From Gibbula magus (lineage: Eukaryota > Mollusca > Gastropoda > Trochida > Trochidae): a DNA stretch of 64,000 nt. The notes under the pieces were generated by a model. It did not search any database, was not told the origin of the DNA, and saw only the letters and a list, made by a program, of their open reading frames with translations. The stretch lies in contig OW388299.1 of the NCBI GenBank assembly GCA_936450465.1, positions 44,771,386 through 44,835,385 of the forward strand, given 5' to 3'. How positions within the stretch are numbered: the stretch's first letter is position 1; each line of letters opens with the position of its first letter. Positions 10,456-23,800 of this stretch are shown one piece after another. A program made the translations under genes and the position numbers.

Positions 10456-13400
10456 CTCTGAAGAAGATAATATCTTGAATTGGCATGCCACCTTTTTAAT
10501 CGTTGCTTTATGGTAAACTCGGAAGAACCCCATTATCCATACAAATATCGAAAATAATAATCTCGTATTTGGCATAAATTAGTAAGCAATAACGAAAATG
10601 TCAAGGTTTCTCAAGTTTTGTACTCATTCATTTCATTTAATTTTAGTCACGCTATCGATACCAACCCACGGATAGCCTCTATTAAATTAATTCAAGATAA
10701 TTAAAAAAAAGAAACCCAAGTACTTGTAATACGTTGAACATATTTCAAAAGGTCAAGTTCATCAATCCTGGCGAGGTGAGCTAATTTACAGTTCAAAAGG
10801 CAATATAAACCTAAAATAGTTCTACATGAGAAAACAATTTTAACCCAGAAACTGCTCTTGTCATAATCCAGTCTGGTCATATCAGTGGTGGATCCACGAA
10901 TTTGTAAAGGGGGGTCCACCAATTAATGGAAAAAAGGGGTGTCCACTTATGGGGTACCCATACCCTCCCATGCACAAATTTTGAGAGGGGGCGGTCCACA
11001 CCCCCTGGACTCCCCTTGGATCCGCCACTGCTTATAGCCCAAATGTACAACATAACAATCTCGAAATGAAATGGCTGATTTGGGCTTTCCTATTCCAAAA
11101 GAATAATATTGAAATTACTGTATTAAGTTGTCCTAAATGTATACTGACATTTGTGCGGATAAATGAACATACAGAAGCACCTACCAGACCGTGCAGGAGC
11201 TGACTCGTTGAAAACACAGAACCCTTTCACACACCACTGCAAGAAAAGTTGGGGAGATCCGGAGTGAACTTAAAGGGGCATCCATTGTGTTTCATAAATT
11301 ATTATTTGGCTTAAATACGTTCGTACTCACCAAATGTGATGTTTACATTACAAATACATTCACTCAGCGTCATATTTATCCCCAATCGCCAAATATATCA
11401 TAATTACCAGTTTCCATTTAAAATCGAGAAACATCATTATGCATGTGCAGAAACCGAAACTGCACATCCCATTTGCATGCAAAGTAGTTATATGACTTAT
11501 TAAACATTACCAACCCAAAGTTGTAATTTTTGTCCAACATATATAAGATTCCAAAATTGAGTTTGACATTGTCCTTTTTTTTTATTTTATCAGAAATCAC
11601 TACTTTTGCCATCATATTGTCAATATACTAAGTCGACTATCATCAAACAGTCGGTACTTCTCGATATAGAAACACAAAGTATAACGTTTGGAATATGTGG
11701 CCCCAAACAACACAATGGATGTACCTTTAAACTCACGAACAAAGGAAATGTCAACATACAAAATACAAGATATTTCAATCCACGAATGTTAAATAAGACT
11801 GGAACATGATCAGATCACCTCTTCAAAACTAAACTAAATATGATTTGTTAAAACAGAAACTGTTCATATTTCTTTAAACAAACGTCATCAGAAGGTGACA
11901 TATCCCACCGGTCCCACATAATTTGTTTCTATGAAAATCTCAAAACGTCAAAAGGCGCCACTTCAGTAGGTGGGTAATACACATAGGAAGTTTCAGAAAG
12001 ATATCATGAATGGTTTTCGAGTTCTGCTCCGGAAACAAAATTATTACGGACGGAAGGAAAGACGGACTATATCCCACGGTATTTCATACCGTTGGGATAA
12101 AAATACACATTTTACGAAATCGTCAGTTTTGAATCTTTTAACTAGACGAGATAGGAGTGTCAAAAACCGATTTCGGCTTGTATTTTAACGTCCTGAAGTA
12201 ATCTTTCGTCAACAAAATTAATTCCAAGAATGTTATTCATATTGATGATTCAAGAACCTGTTTTCAGAAGCCAACTTAACTAAATATGATTTTTTAAAAA
12301 CAGAATCTGTTCATATTTTAAGAAATTGTCGCTCTCGAATCTCTTTAACTAGACGAGTTGGGAGCATCAAAAAGCGATTTCCGGCTAGTTTTGTAAAGTA
12401 ATGTTGTATCAACAAATTTAAATTGATGAAGGTTATTAATATCGACGACAACTTTTATTAATTAAATTTTATGTTTTAATTTTTTTAATGAAATACAACA
12501 CATTGTGGTCAGACCCTATCTTGAAAAGTTCAGCACCTAAGTGTATTGAACAGACATAAAAATAAAAGTATCATACTCTGGTGAATGAAATTATGAGAAC
12601 TCCTGAACAAAACACGTGCCTATTAAAATTTTGACAGCAGTTTTTCGTTATTATTCTGATGAAAATGTGATGACGTTTCTTTTATTCTTCAGTATAGATC
12701 GTCAGCAACAGCTAGCTGTAAACCTGAGGTTTGTTTAGAACCACGATTACTCGCGAGTATTCGCGAGTACCCGCTCCTTAACGACAACGATTTCACTCGT
12801 ACTCGCGAATACACACTTGACCACTTTGGAACAGTCTCGCTAAGCGAGTATTTACAATCCAAGATGGAGTCACAAAGTCAAAATTTGATTACACAATTTT
12901 TCTTTCTTTTGTTACCCCTCCATTGAAATTTGGTCTGTTGCTGTGCTATTTTTTTCCAAAATGGCGATGATATTCTGAAATTATCTTGGGAAGTACTCGC
13001 AACCTCAGTTTCCGTTCAGGAGCCGTTCGCAGGTACCCGCTTACACGCCAAACAAATACTCGTACATGGTCCTGAACACGCCTCTGATTTTCGACCACCC
13101 GAGGTGTTGATACAAGAAATACATTAGAGGTGTTGGTAGTTTTACTTAAACAAGTTCACGTCAAGACAACCGGCGCATACCTTGAGGGTTGAGAATTTTT
13201 CCAAACCCACTCCAACGTCTTTCTTCACCAAATTTGTGAATTAGGCATCCAGAACGAAAGTTGATAGGGATACTGCTGTTTAGAATTAAATATTCGGCTT
13301 TTGCATTTAAATGATGAAAAAATATTGCAAATGTTAGAGGAACGATTGTTTTATGTGATGAAATGTGTGTCTTTATAATAAAAAATAGATGTCTTACCAA

Positions 13401-16400
13401 CATGGCAAAATCACTATAAAGAAATCAGAAATCAACCTTTTTGTTCCCGCAGCTTGTTTGATCGAATGGCACGAGATCGTAACAGTTATTAAAGTCATCT
13501 CCACAACGTATCCGACGACAAAAATCTGTTATTCCAGTGGAATTCATCTCTTCCTGAAAAAGATGTAAAATGTTCTATCGATTATCCTGCATTTTATAAA
13601 ATGAGAAAATTTTACTTATTTTAAACCTTTTTTTTTTTTCATAAAACATATTAATTCGAAAACATCAACAAAATAACAAATAATTATCACTACACTGTTT
13701 AACAATTTCAACACTTCGCTATAGCTATTCCTGTCAAATTGTCAACTCAGTGTTATCATGTGCTTATGTAATCTAACATAAAACTTTAACCAGGAAAGTC
13801 CCCTCGAATTTCGTTTCCACAAGTAATACCACGATACCCGATACCGCCCCTCGCAAAATCTAAATTAGTTTTCAAAGATGAGAACATGTCAGATGTTGAG
13901 TTGGAAAAGGTATCTTTCCAAACATTTCCATTTTTGGAAGGACGATATTTCCTTGAGTGCAATTCTGCTCCTTACAATTGCAAAATACATCAATCCAATG
14001 TGAGATTTCTTATTTGCATTAGCTGATGTAGCAGGTCGTTCTACTCACATAAAGTGATCTCACAAAAAGGTAGATAAGTGTTACCAATGGCTAAACAATA
14101 TCACTGAATCAATAAGAAAAGGTATAAAACGAATGTACATGGTTCGGTTAAGACATGCAAGTTATGCAATTTTAAGGTGTTCTCTTGCTTCTCAAAGGGA
14201 GTTCAAGTTAACTGACTGATGAAGCGATACCTGAATACTCAGTGGAGTTTTGAATGTGGTAAAATGAGGGAATATTGAACAATGTGCTGTCTGAACTCTC
14301 GCATGAGACCTACAAATCTACATCTCACACAGATGTGTCGCTTTATCCGTCACGCTTCCAATACATGATACAGTTTACAGGGTCATGAAATTAGATGTCT
14401 TATCTTCTAACGTAACAATATATCGTAAAACATTTGATCATACATGCGACATCTGAGTAAAAACAATACGCAAAAAATAGAGCCATGGGCTCTGTAGCTC
14501 ATCAGGACTTCATGGATTTATTATGTAAGGTTGAATATCTAAGTGACCTCAAATAATATATTGTTAACAAAGAAAAATAGGTATTAAAATCATGACCCCT
14601 ATGACCCACATTTGGAGTACCAGGGTCACCAATCCTACAATTAATAATCACCTTTGACCAAAGAGTCTCTACACAACATTTCACCTTTCTAGAGCTTTAC
14701 ATACTTGAGATAAAGATGAAAATAGGTTTTTGGGTTGTGACCCGTGACCTAGATTGGGGTCTCAGGGCCACAAAATCTACAATTTTAAATCCCCATTGGC
14801 CAAGGAATCTGCACACAACTTTTCAGCTCTCTAGACCTTTTGAAACTGGAAAAGAAGATGAAAATAGGTTTTTAAGGATGTGACCCCTGTGACCCCATTT
14901 GGAGTCACGGGGTCACGAAATGTACAATTTAAAATCCCCATTGGCGAAGGAGTCTGCACACAACTTTTCAGCTCTCAAGACCTTTTGGAACTGGAGAAGA
15001 AGATGAAAATAGGTTTTTAAGCATCTGACCCCTGTGGCTCCATTTGGGGTCACGGGGTCACGAAATCTACAATATAGAATCTCCATTGGCCAAGGTGTGT
15101 GCACACAACTTTTCAACGCTCTAGACCTTTTGAAACTTGAGAAGATGAAAATAGGTTTTTAAGGATGTGACCTTTGTGACCCCATTTGGCGTCACAGGTC
15201 ATGAAATCTACAATTTAGAATCCCCATTGGCCAAGGAGTCTGCACACATCTTTTCAGCTCTCTAGACCTGTTGGAACTGGAGAAGAAGATGAATATAGGT
15301 TTTTAAGCATGTGACCCCTGTGACCCCATTTGGGGTCATGGGGTCACGAAATCTACAATTTAGAATCCCCATTGGTCAAGGACTCTGCACACAACTTTTC
15401 AGTTCTCTAGACCTTTTGGAACTGGAGAAGAAGATGAATATAGGTTTTTAAGCATGTGACCCCTGTTACCCCATTTGGGGTCATGGGGTCACGAAATCTA
15501 CAATTTAGAATCCCCATTGGCCAAGGAGTCTGCACACATCTTTTCAGCTCTCTAGACCTGTTGGAACTGGAGAAGAAGATGAATATAGGTTTTTAAGGAT
15601 GTGACCCCTGTGACCCCATTTGGGGTCATGGGGTCACGAAATCTACAATTTAGAATCCCCATTGGTCAAGGACTCTGCACACAACTTTTCAGTTCTCTAG
15701 ACCTTTTGGAACTGGAGAAGAAGATGAATATAGGTTTTTAAGCATGTGACCCCTGTTACCCCATTTGGGGTCATGGGGTCACGAAATCTACAATTTAGAA
15801 TCCCCATTTGCCAAGGAGTCTGCACACATCTTTTCAGCTCTCTAGACCTGTTGGAACTGGAGAAGAAGATGAATATAGGTTTTTAAGGATGTGACCCCTG
15901 TGACCCTATTTGGGGTCATGGGGTCACGAAATCTACAATTTAGAATCCCCATTGGTCAAGGACTCTGCACACAACTTTTCAGTTCTCTAGACCTTTTGGA
16001 ACTGGAGAAGAAGATGAATATAGGTTTTTAAGCATGTGACCCCTGTTACCCCATTTGGGGTCATGGGGTCACGAAATCTACAATTTAGAATCCCCATTTG
16101 CCAAGGAGTCTGCACACAACTTTTCAGTTCTCTAGACCTTTTGGAACTGGAGAAGAAGATGAAAATAGGTTTTTAAGGATGTGACCCCTGTGACCCCATT
16201 TGGGGTCATGGGGTCACGAAATCTACAATTTAGAATCCCCATTGGCCAAGTTTCAGCTCTGTGGAGTCATTGGTTCTGGAGAAGAAGTCGAAAAGGCGAA
16301 AAGTTTACAGACGGATGGACGGACGGATGGACGGACGCCGGACACCATGCCATGCCATAAGCCAATCTGGCCTTTCAGGCCTGATGAGCTAAAAATGTTC

Positions 16401-19400
16401 TTCAGCTCCTTGAAGTATGAAACGAAGGAAGTTATACGAACCCTACAAAGTATAGACCCATCCCTGTTCTTTCTGCATTGTTCATCAGCGTTGTAAACTT
16501 GACCAGGAAACTGACCAGCCTCTGTTTCGTTGAACATGTCCATTGTAACATTGGTCTCTATTGAGCAACCCCTGTGAAAAGAAATACATATTTGAAATTG
16601 GTAGCGAAGAGGGCCTTTGCACATAAGGATCAAATACTTCTGTATGGTTAATTGCTATATTGCTTAAAGGTCCATCCATTGTGTTGTTGGGGTCACATAT
16701 TGCAAACGTTATAAATGGTGTTACTTTATCGAGATGTATCGACTGTTACCGAAAACTACCATTTTGATGATAGTAGACTTAGCATATTGGCGATATGAAG
16801 GTAAAAGTAGTGATTTCTTATCGAAAACCGGACAATGCGCGCGTCAATGAGTCAAATGTTATTTTGAAATCCTATCTTTAACAGACAAAAAGACAAATTT
16901 GAGTTGGTAATGTTTAATAGGTCATATAACTACTGTGACGTGCAGTTTTGGTTTCTGCACATGCAAAATGATGTTACTCAATTTTAATTGTAAACTAGTA
17001 ATTATGATATATTTGGCGATTGGGGATGAATATGCAAGCTGGTTGAATTTATTTGTATTGTAAACGGCACTTGCAATTGTGGTGAGTTGGAACGTATGAA
17101 AGCCAAATAAAAAAAAAATTGAAACACAATGGATGCACCTTTAATGGATGAAACACTATACGAAATGAGTCGGTCGTTCCAAATGACCTTGGCACTTAAA
17201 TTCTGAAGATGGATCACTAATTTGTATCTATTTGATATTATTCTCAAGGTCACAGTGGAACTTTGAATTTTTCGACAGGTTAATCTACATGTAAACCTTG
17301 TCAGCGGGAAATCTCAAGAACAATTCGCTGGATTCTCTTCATATCTTACATATAGCTTCTCCAAGGGAAGACAAAGGGATGATTAGATATGTCACATGTG
17401 TGACCTTGACATTATTCTAAAGGTCACAGCTGAACTTTCAGTTTGTCGACATGTTAAGCTTGTCAGGGGAATCGATATCAAAAGAACTGTTCATTGGATT
17501 CTCATCATTATCTAACACTAGTGGTTCTTTAAGGGAGAATTCAGGGCCCAGTGGATTTTACTGATCTTGACATTATTTTTCAATTTTGAAGTATTAATTA
17601 GCGGCTGGGAATCATTTCACCTTAGTGACAACTACTTGTTCTGATCGAATGTGTAAGAAATCCCGGTTGTATGGCAATTATAACCGTCCCAATGTGGAAT
17701 AATGTCAACATAGAACACTCTGAACTGGAAAGCGGGAATTGTTAGCTAACTTCACAATCAACTTCACAATCTGAATAAGCAACTGTGGGCGGAACATTAT
17801 CTCAAAACGCAAACCAAAGTTCATTGAAGACATTGGGCTTCTGCAAATGACCTGCCCTGAATAACAGGGTAACCATTGTATATACGGCCATACTACGTTA
17901 GTATTATGATAATCTATAATCACAACGTCAGGGACAAACGTTCGGACCCAGGGCCCATATTTTCGAAGCTGTCTTAGTGCTAAGTTAGTCGTAAGTCAAT
18001 GTTAATGTATGGCACTAACGGCTATCTTAGCGCTAAGAGAGCTTCGAAAATATGGGTCCAGGACTCATATTTTCGAAGCTCTCTTAGCGCTAAGATAGTC
18101 GTAAGTGCCATACATTAACATTGATTTTCGACTGTCTTAGCGCTAAGAGAGCTTCGAAAATCTAGACCCAGGTCTCAGGTCTGAGACACAAGTAATAGAG
18201 GAAAAGTATCCACTCCCTCTATAGAAATAGTCTATTGGTATAGAGGGGTATACTATGGATCCTTTTATATACAGTGTTAAAGGGGCAGTAGCACTTTTTT
18301 TTCAAATTATATTTTTCAAATTTCAAATGATAGTTTATGCCATTCATATTTACTTTAGAGGGTAAAACATCTTATTACACAAACCAATTATCCGTAGTGG
18401 TAATAACAGTGTTGCTAATTAAGCAAATTTTGCATGGCGGCCATTTTATTGTGAACACAATTTATTATTCTGAATGACAAAAATGATTCTCATGGCTTTA
18501 CGGAGCCATGTACACTCATGTTTAAACTTGATTTTCCGAAGAGAGAAGGATGTTTTACTATTAGTGACATATAGAATACTAAACGACGTCCCGTTTGATA
18601 ACATGTTTATGAAACGAGTGGATGGTTTGGTATTTTAACGAGCGAAAGCGAGTTAAATACCGATGCCATTCACGAGTTTCATAAACATGTTATCAAACGG
18701 GACCGAGTTTAGTATTTTATTTATTACTCAATGATGTAAATAGCGCTGAATTGCAAGAAAATCGTTTTTAGTGACCCTCACTTGCAAAAAGGTCACCCGC
18801 TATTGCAGTCGCGCGGTTTATATTGTGACGTCAACAAAAAACGACTATGACGTCACGGGTCGATTATGACGTTACGGCAGCACGCGGTGGTATCACACAT
18901 GTGTGTAACCAACTCATTGTTATCTAATGAGTGATCTCACCACGGTTGAGTAATAAATTATTTTTCAAATACATTTTATCAACTTATTTCAGCGAAAAAA
19001 ACGTGCTACTGCCCCTTTAATAGTCAGATAGAGGGAATTTCAAATCCTCTGGTCTTAGGTGAACGTAAGCAAAAATTAATTCAAAGTATGACTAATTCGG
19101 TGATACTATTCGCCATTACCATACCTTTCGTCTCAATAAACAGACAAGGTTCCTTTCCTTACCCCTCTGAACTATAAAACGCCACCAAACCGTCCACGGA
19201 ACAACTGGAGAAGGTAAAGAAATTTCCAGGATTCGTGTCGTTTGGGACGAAAACTGATGTGGCCATGATAAACCCGTCAACATCTGGGCATCCTACGTCA
19301 ATATCATGCTGAAGACCTTGGCTGAAAATCAAACAAATGAAATCTACGAAATCTACAATTTAGAATCCCCATTAGCCAAGGAGTCTGCACACAACATATC

Positions 19401-20847
19401 AGCTTTTTAGGGTACTAGAGAAAGAGGCTAAACTAGATTTTAAAGGACCTGACCCCGGTGACCCTATGTGGGGTCATGGGGTCACGAAATCTACAATTTA
19501 CAATTCCCATTAGCCAAGGAGTCTGCACACAACTTGTCAGCTCTAGGTTTTTTAGGGTTGTGACCCCTGTGACCCCATTTGGGGTTTCTAGAGTAGACGT
19601 CGAAAAGCAAAAAGTTTACGGACGGGCAGATACTCAACCCCCTTTTGAATATGCGCTGGAATAATAACAGTTTTTGACCAACTTTTTTAAAAAAACGAAA
19701 AGCTTCGAATACAACCTCGTTTAAAATACGCACTGAAGTAATTAGAGTTCTTTCCAAACGTTTACAAATTTGTAAAGACAGGAACTGTATCCAAAAGTTT
19801 ATTCTCTGAAATGAAAGGTTCAACACAATATTTCTAAAAATCAAATAAATAAGATGTAGCCACTGATAAATTTTAAAATAGAGCCATGGGCTCTGTAGCT
19901 CTTCAGGGTGTGTATTGTATGATGTTGAAGACTGAACTCCATTTTTCTCCAGATAAAGTACACTCCCTTGACATGACCTTGAAATAATCCATTTTCAAGT
20001 GCATAACGAACACATGACTTAAATTTGAAGTATATTGGTTGCCCAAATGTCTGCAATGATCTTGACTCTTCCAATTCAAATGATGTAGACATATTCCACA
20101 AATCAAATCCACAAATAAAAATATATTTATTCGTAAGTGACTTTACTTACAGGTGTCCTGCCGACTTGTAGAGAACTGTAACACAAAGTCTTAACCAGAT
20201 TCCTCCCCCTTCCCTTCCCATCCCTCTTCAAGTCCAACCAAGCCTCCTGCTAACTCGGATCCTCTAGGCAAACTCTGCTATGTACCCTAATAATCCTCAA
20301 GCTAATTAACCTCTCCCTCACTACTGCCTGCTGCCTGCTTGTGCAGTGACACAACTGACATCTTGTACCAAAGGTTCTTCCTCCCTGTTACGGTCAGTTT
20401 GCATATCCAGGCTTGCCTGGGTCAGGGCAGCTATTCAGGGTTATTGGGGGATTGAGGGAAGAGGGATAGGCCTACTTGGGAAAGGAAGTAAGGTTGTATT
20501 ACTTGTATTATTGGTGCTACAGACATTTCAAAGATCATAACTTGAAATAACGGATTAACCTCAAATGGGGAAACCACATTTACGTTGCACCCCTACCATG
20601 ACCTTACAACTCTTATTCTCAATCAATGAACTATCATAATCCCCAAATTTGTCTAGCATTTCTGGTTCTTAAAGAGAAATCGGTTAAAGATTTTAGGATG
20701 GACTCCATATTAGAGTGGAGGGGAGACCAAATGAACAAACTTACGTCTTCATATCACAAGGATGTTGTTGAAAATTTCAGCGTTCTATGCCAACTGGTTT
20801 CGGAGAAGAAATGTTTCACTCATAACGCCTGCCACACCCATATTTGA

Positions 20848-20882
<35 letters not shown>

Positions 20883-23800
20883 AAGATCAAATCAACAAAC
20901 TTTGACCCCCTAAGTGCAAAGTACCGTCTTACAAAATGTCAGCGTTGCGTTAGAAGCTCTTTTGGATAGAAAGTCGAAAATATCACATGTTGACGAAGGA
21001 CAAACGATGGGCAACTGACGGCTGATGACAGACGACATACGACAGACGGACGGACGGACGGATGGACGATGGACAACGGCCTTTGCCATTATTACATCTG
21101 GCCTGATAAGCTCAAATGCATGTCCCTTATATCTGAGCTTTCTTGTCCCTCAATATACTTGCATGGATTTTATATTACTAGTATATAAGAGACTGGATGA
21201 CAAAGTAAGACAACTTACGAATGTCCAAGCTCGTGAGCAGCTGTGATGCATGTGCAAAGAGTTTGGGTGTTTTTAGTGAGGGAAACACCGTTATTTTTAC
21301 ATAAACCTTCGAAAGCCGCAACTCCTACAATCGGAATAGCTGAAAGAAAGAAAGAAATACAAAGTGACATCAGAGTTTACAAAACAAGCAGGGTTTAATC
21401 ATAAATGAGGATTTGGGGATTTTGGCTCCGAAACGTTCATAGTAAAATTATCTCACTGAATGTGCTATTTTTTAAATATAAAGTGAAATAGTTTGGCTTC
21501 CATATGGTGTATGGTATTGGGAAATATTATAATTAGATTTTAAAGTAGATTTCAAGCGAAATTGGGCGTCTACCTTGTTATAGATGTTTGTTAAAGTTAG
21601 AAGCAACTAGAAATGGTATGATCAAATATTACATACACTCAGGGGCAAAAAAAACTATACCAACATATCTTCCTCAGCGAGTGATGAACACAACAACTTC
21701 ATTTAGCCATTTTCATTCGTCATTTTGGAATTGATTGAAAAATATTTTATTCATTTAAAAAATGTATTTTGCACAAGTTACACAACTTATAGAAGCCCAC
21801 TCCTTAGTTATGGAATCTCCTTAACCAGGCGAGATAGGAGGGTAAGACAAGACTTTCTCTTTCTATTTTTAATGGCATCCTACAGCAACGATGCGTCATC
21901 GTTTCAAAGTCCAAGAAGGTAGTCCATTATGCTGATAACATCTTGTACTGAGATAATTTCATTATTTCATGAAATTTTACATTCAATAGGAAACATAATA
22001 TCCTAAAGCCTCTTTCTAATAACAACCATTACAGCCCATTAGTGTTTGAAAATATACAAAATATCAACTTTCTAACTCTCGTAAAGGATATATTATGAAT
22101 ATCTCATTAGGAGATATGCCCTCATCAAAAGAAAAAAGAAAAGTTTGTGTTGGAAAAAATTGTGATCGTTTCTTTTGCCTCTCGGTGTATGCTTTGATCG
22201 TTCCTCCGTTCTGCAATACGTGCATCAACTAGCAAAAGTGTTGTCGATTATTAGATAAGCTTATTAGTCTCTTCTTACTACAGGGCGGGATGGCGCAGTG
22301 GTTAGTTCTTTCGGCTTCGGATCAAGAGGTACAGGGTTCGAATCTCGCAATCTGCAGAAGATAACTGTTCTGCACGCAGTTAGGTTTGAGTGCATTTCTA
22401 CACTGCATTTCAGCGTAGTTCCAGCCGATCCTCGCAGGTTTCACCGCAATGACGTTGCGGGCGTTATCCCTGCCATACTACTAGCCATAGTGAAATAATC
22501 TTGAAAGCGTCATTACACCCCAGCTCAACTCACCTCACGTCTTCTTTCTCCAAAACATACCCAGGCGGTTTTAAACATTCATTTATCAGAAAAAAAATAG
22601 CTACAGCTCCCTCAGTTTGACTACCTTCACATAAATAGTTTGCCTTAAATGGCATATGCATCGATTGTAAGGATATAAGATGGACTTACGGTTGTTCATA
22701 TTATCTAAGCCATAAGGTATAGTGCTGAAAAAAAAAAAAAACAACCAATTATTTTTAAAAATCATCAAGTGGACACCTTAAAGTGGAAGTAGCACGTTTT
22801 TGCAAATTTTATTTTTTCAAATTTCACATTTATAATGATCGTTTATATCATTTCTATTTACTGTAGAGAGCAAAACATCTTACTACACAAACCAATTATC
22901 CGTAGTGGTTATAACAGTGTTGCGTATAAAGCGAAATTTGCATGGTGGCCATTTTATTGTGAACACATTTTCTTATTTTGAATGACAAAAACGATTTCCA
23001 TGAAATTACGGAACTATGTACACTCGTTTTTTAACTTGATTTTCCGAAGAGAGAAGGTTTTTTTTACAATTGGTGACGTTATTTTTCAAATACATTTCAT
23101 TATACTTATTTCAACGAAAAAAACGTGCTACTGCCCCTTTGCCCCTTTAAAATCATTCACGTTATTTATCATCCACGTACGTAATGTAGAATGATATTGG
23201 ATGATAAATACAATCTCCCCCTCGCGTCGTCTGATATCAAATACCGAATATCAATTTGTATATGACAAGCCTCGTATATTTGTAACTTTAATCAACTCGT
23301 GTTGATATATTTGTTTTCAAAAGACACTTGAGTGAGAATCTCTATGTATGCAGATTTCGCATGTAGATATCACTTCAACTTTGCAAGGCGTACCTCTTGA
23401 CAGTCTCAATAACTGGCTTATTTAAGCCTTGTAGTATTTCCCTAAGGTTCCCGTGCTATGAAATCAAAGCCAACTATACATTTTAGCTGCAGCAATCCAC
23501 TATCTTAGCACGGGAAAGGGAGGGAAATACTGTAAGGCTAAATCAGCCAGTGATGGAGACTGGAAAGAGTTATGTCTTGTATGGAGAGTTGATATCCTAT
23601 GACGTGAGAAGATCGGGCTGGACCGGCCAAAAATTTAAGTTACATTAAAGGGGCAGTAGCACGATTTTTGCAAATTTTATTTTTTCAAATTTCCCATTTA
23701 CGATGTTGTGTATAAAGCAAAAATTACATGGCTGCCATTGTATTGTGAACACATTTTATTATTTCGAATGACAAAAACGATTCCCATATGGCTCTAAGGA

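Noticed and set aside
14590..16250. CRISPR array
   Set aside because: 145-bp units repeat over their whole length without unique spacers; the setting is animal genomic DNA with introns.
16200..16496. 98-codon plus-strand frame
   Set aside because: It lies in the 3' end of a pearl-like element and overlaps metalloproteinase exon 12 antisense.
20346..20847. Two short plus-strand frames in a metalloproteinase intron
   Set aside because: No family resemblance, no splice-consistent partners, and the opposite strand is the transcribed gene.
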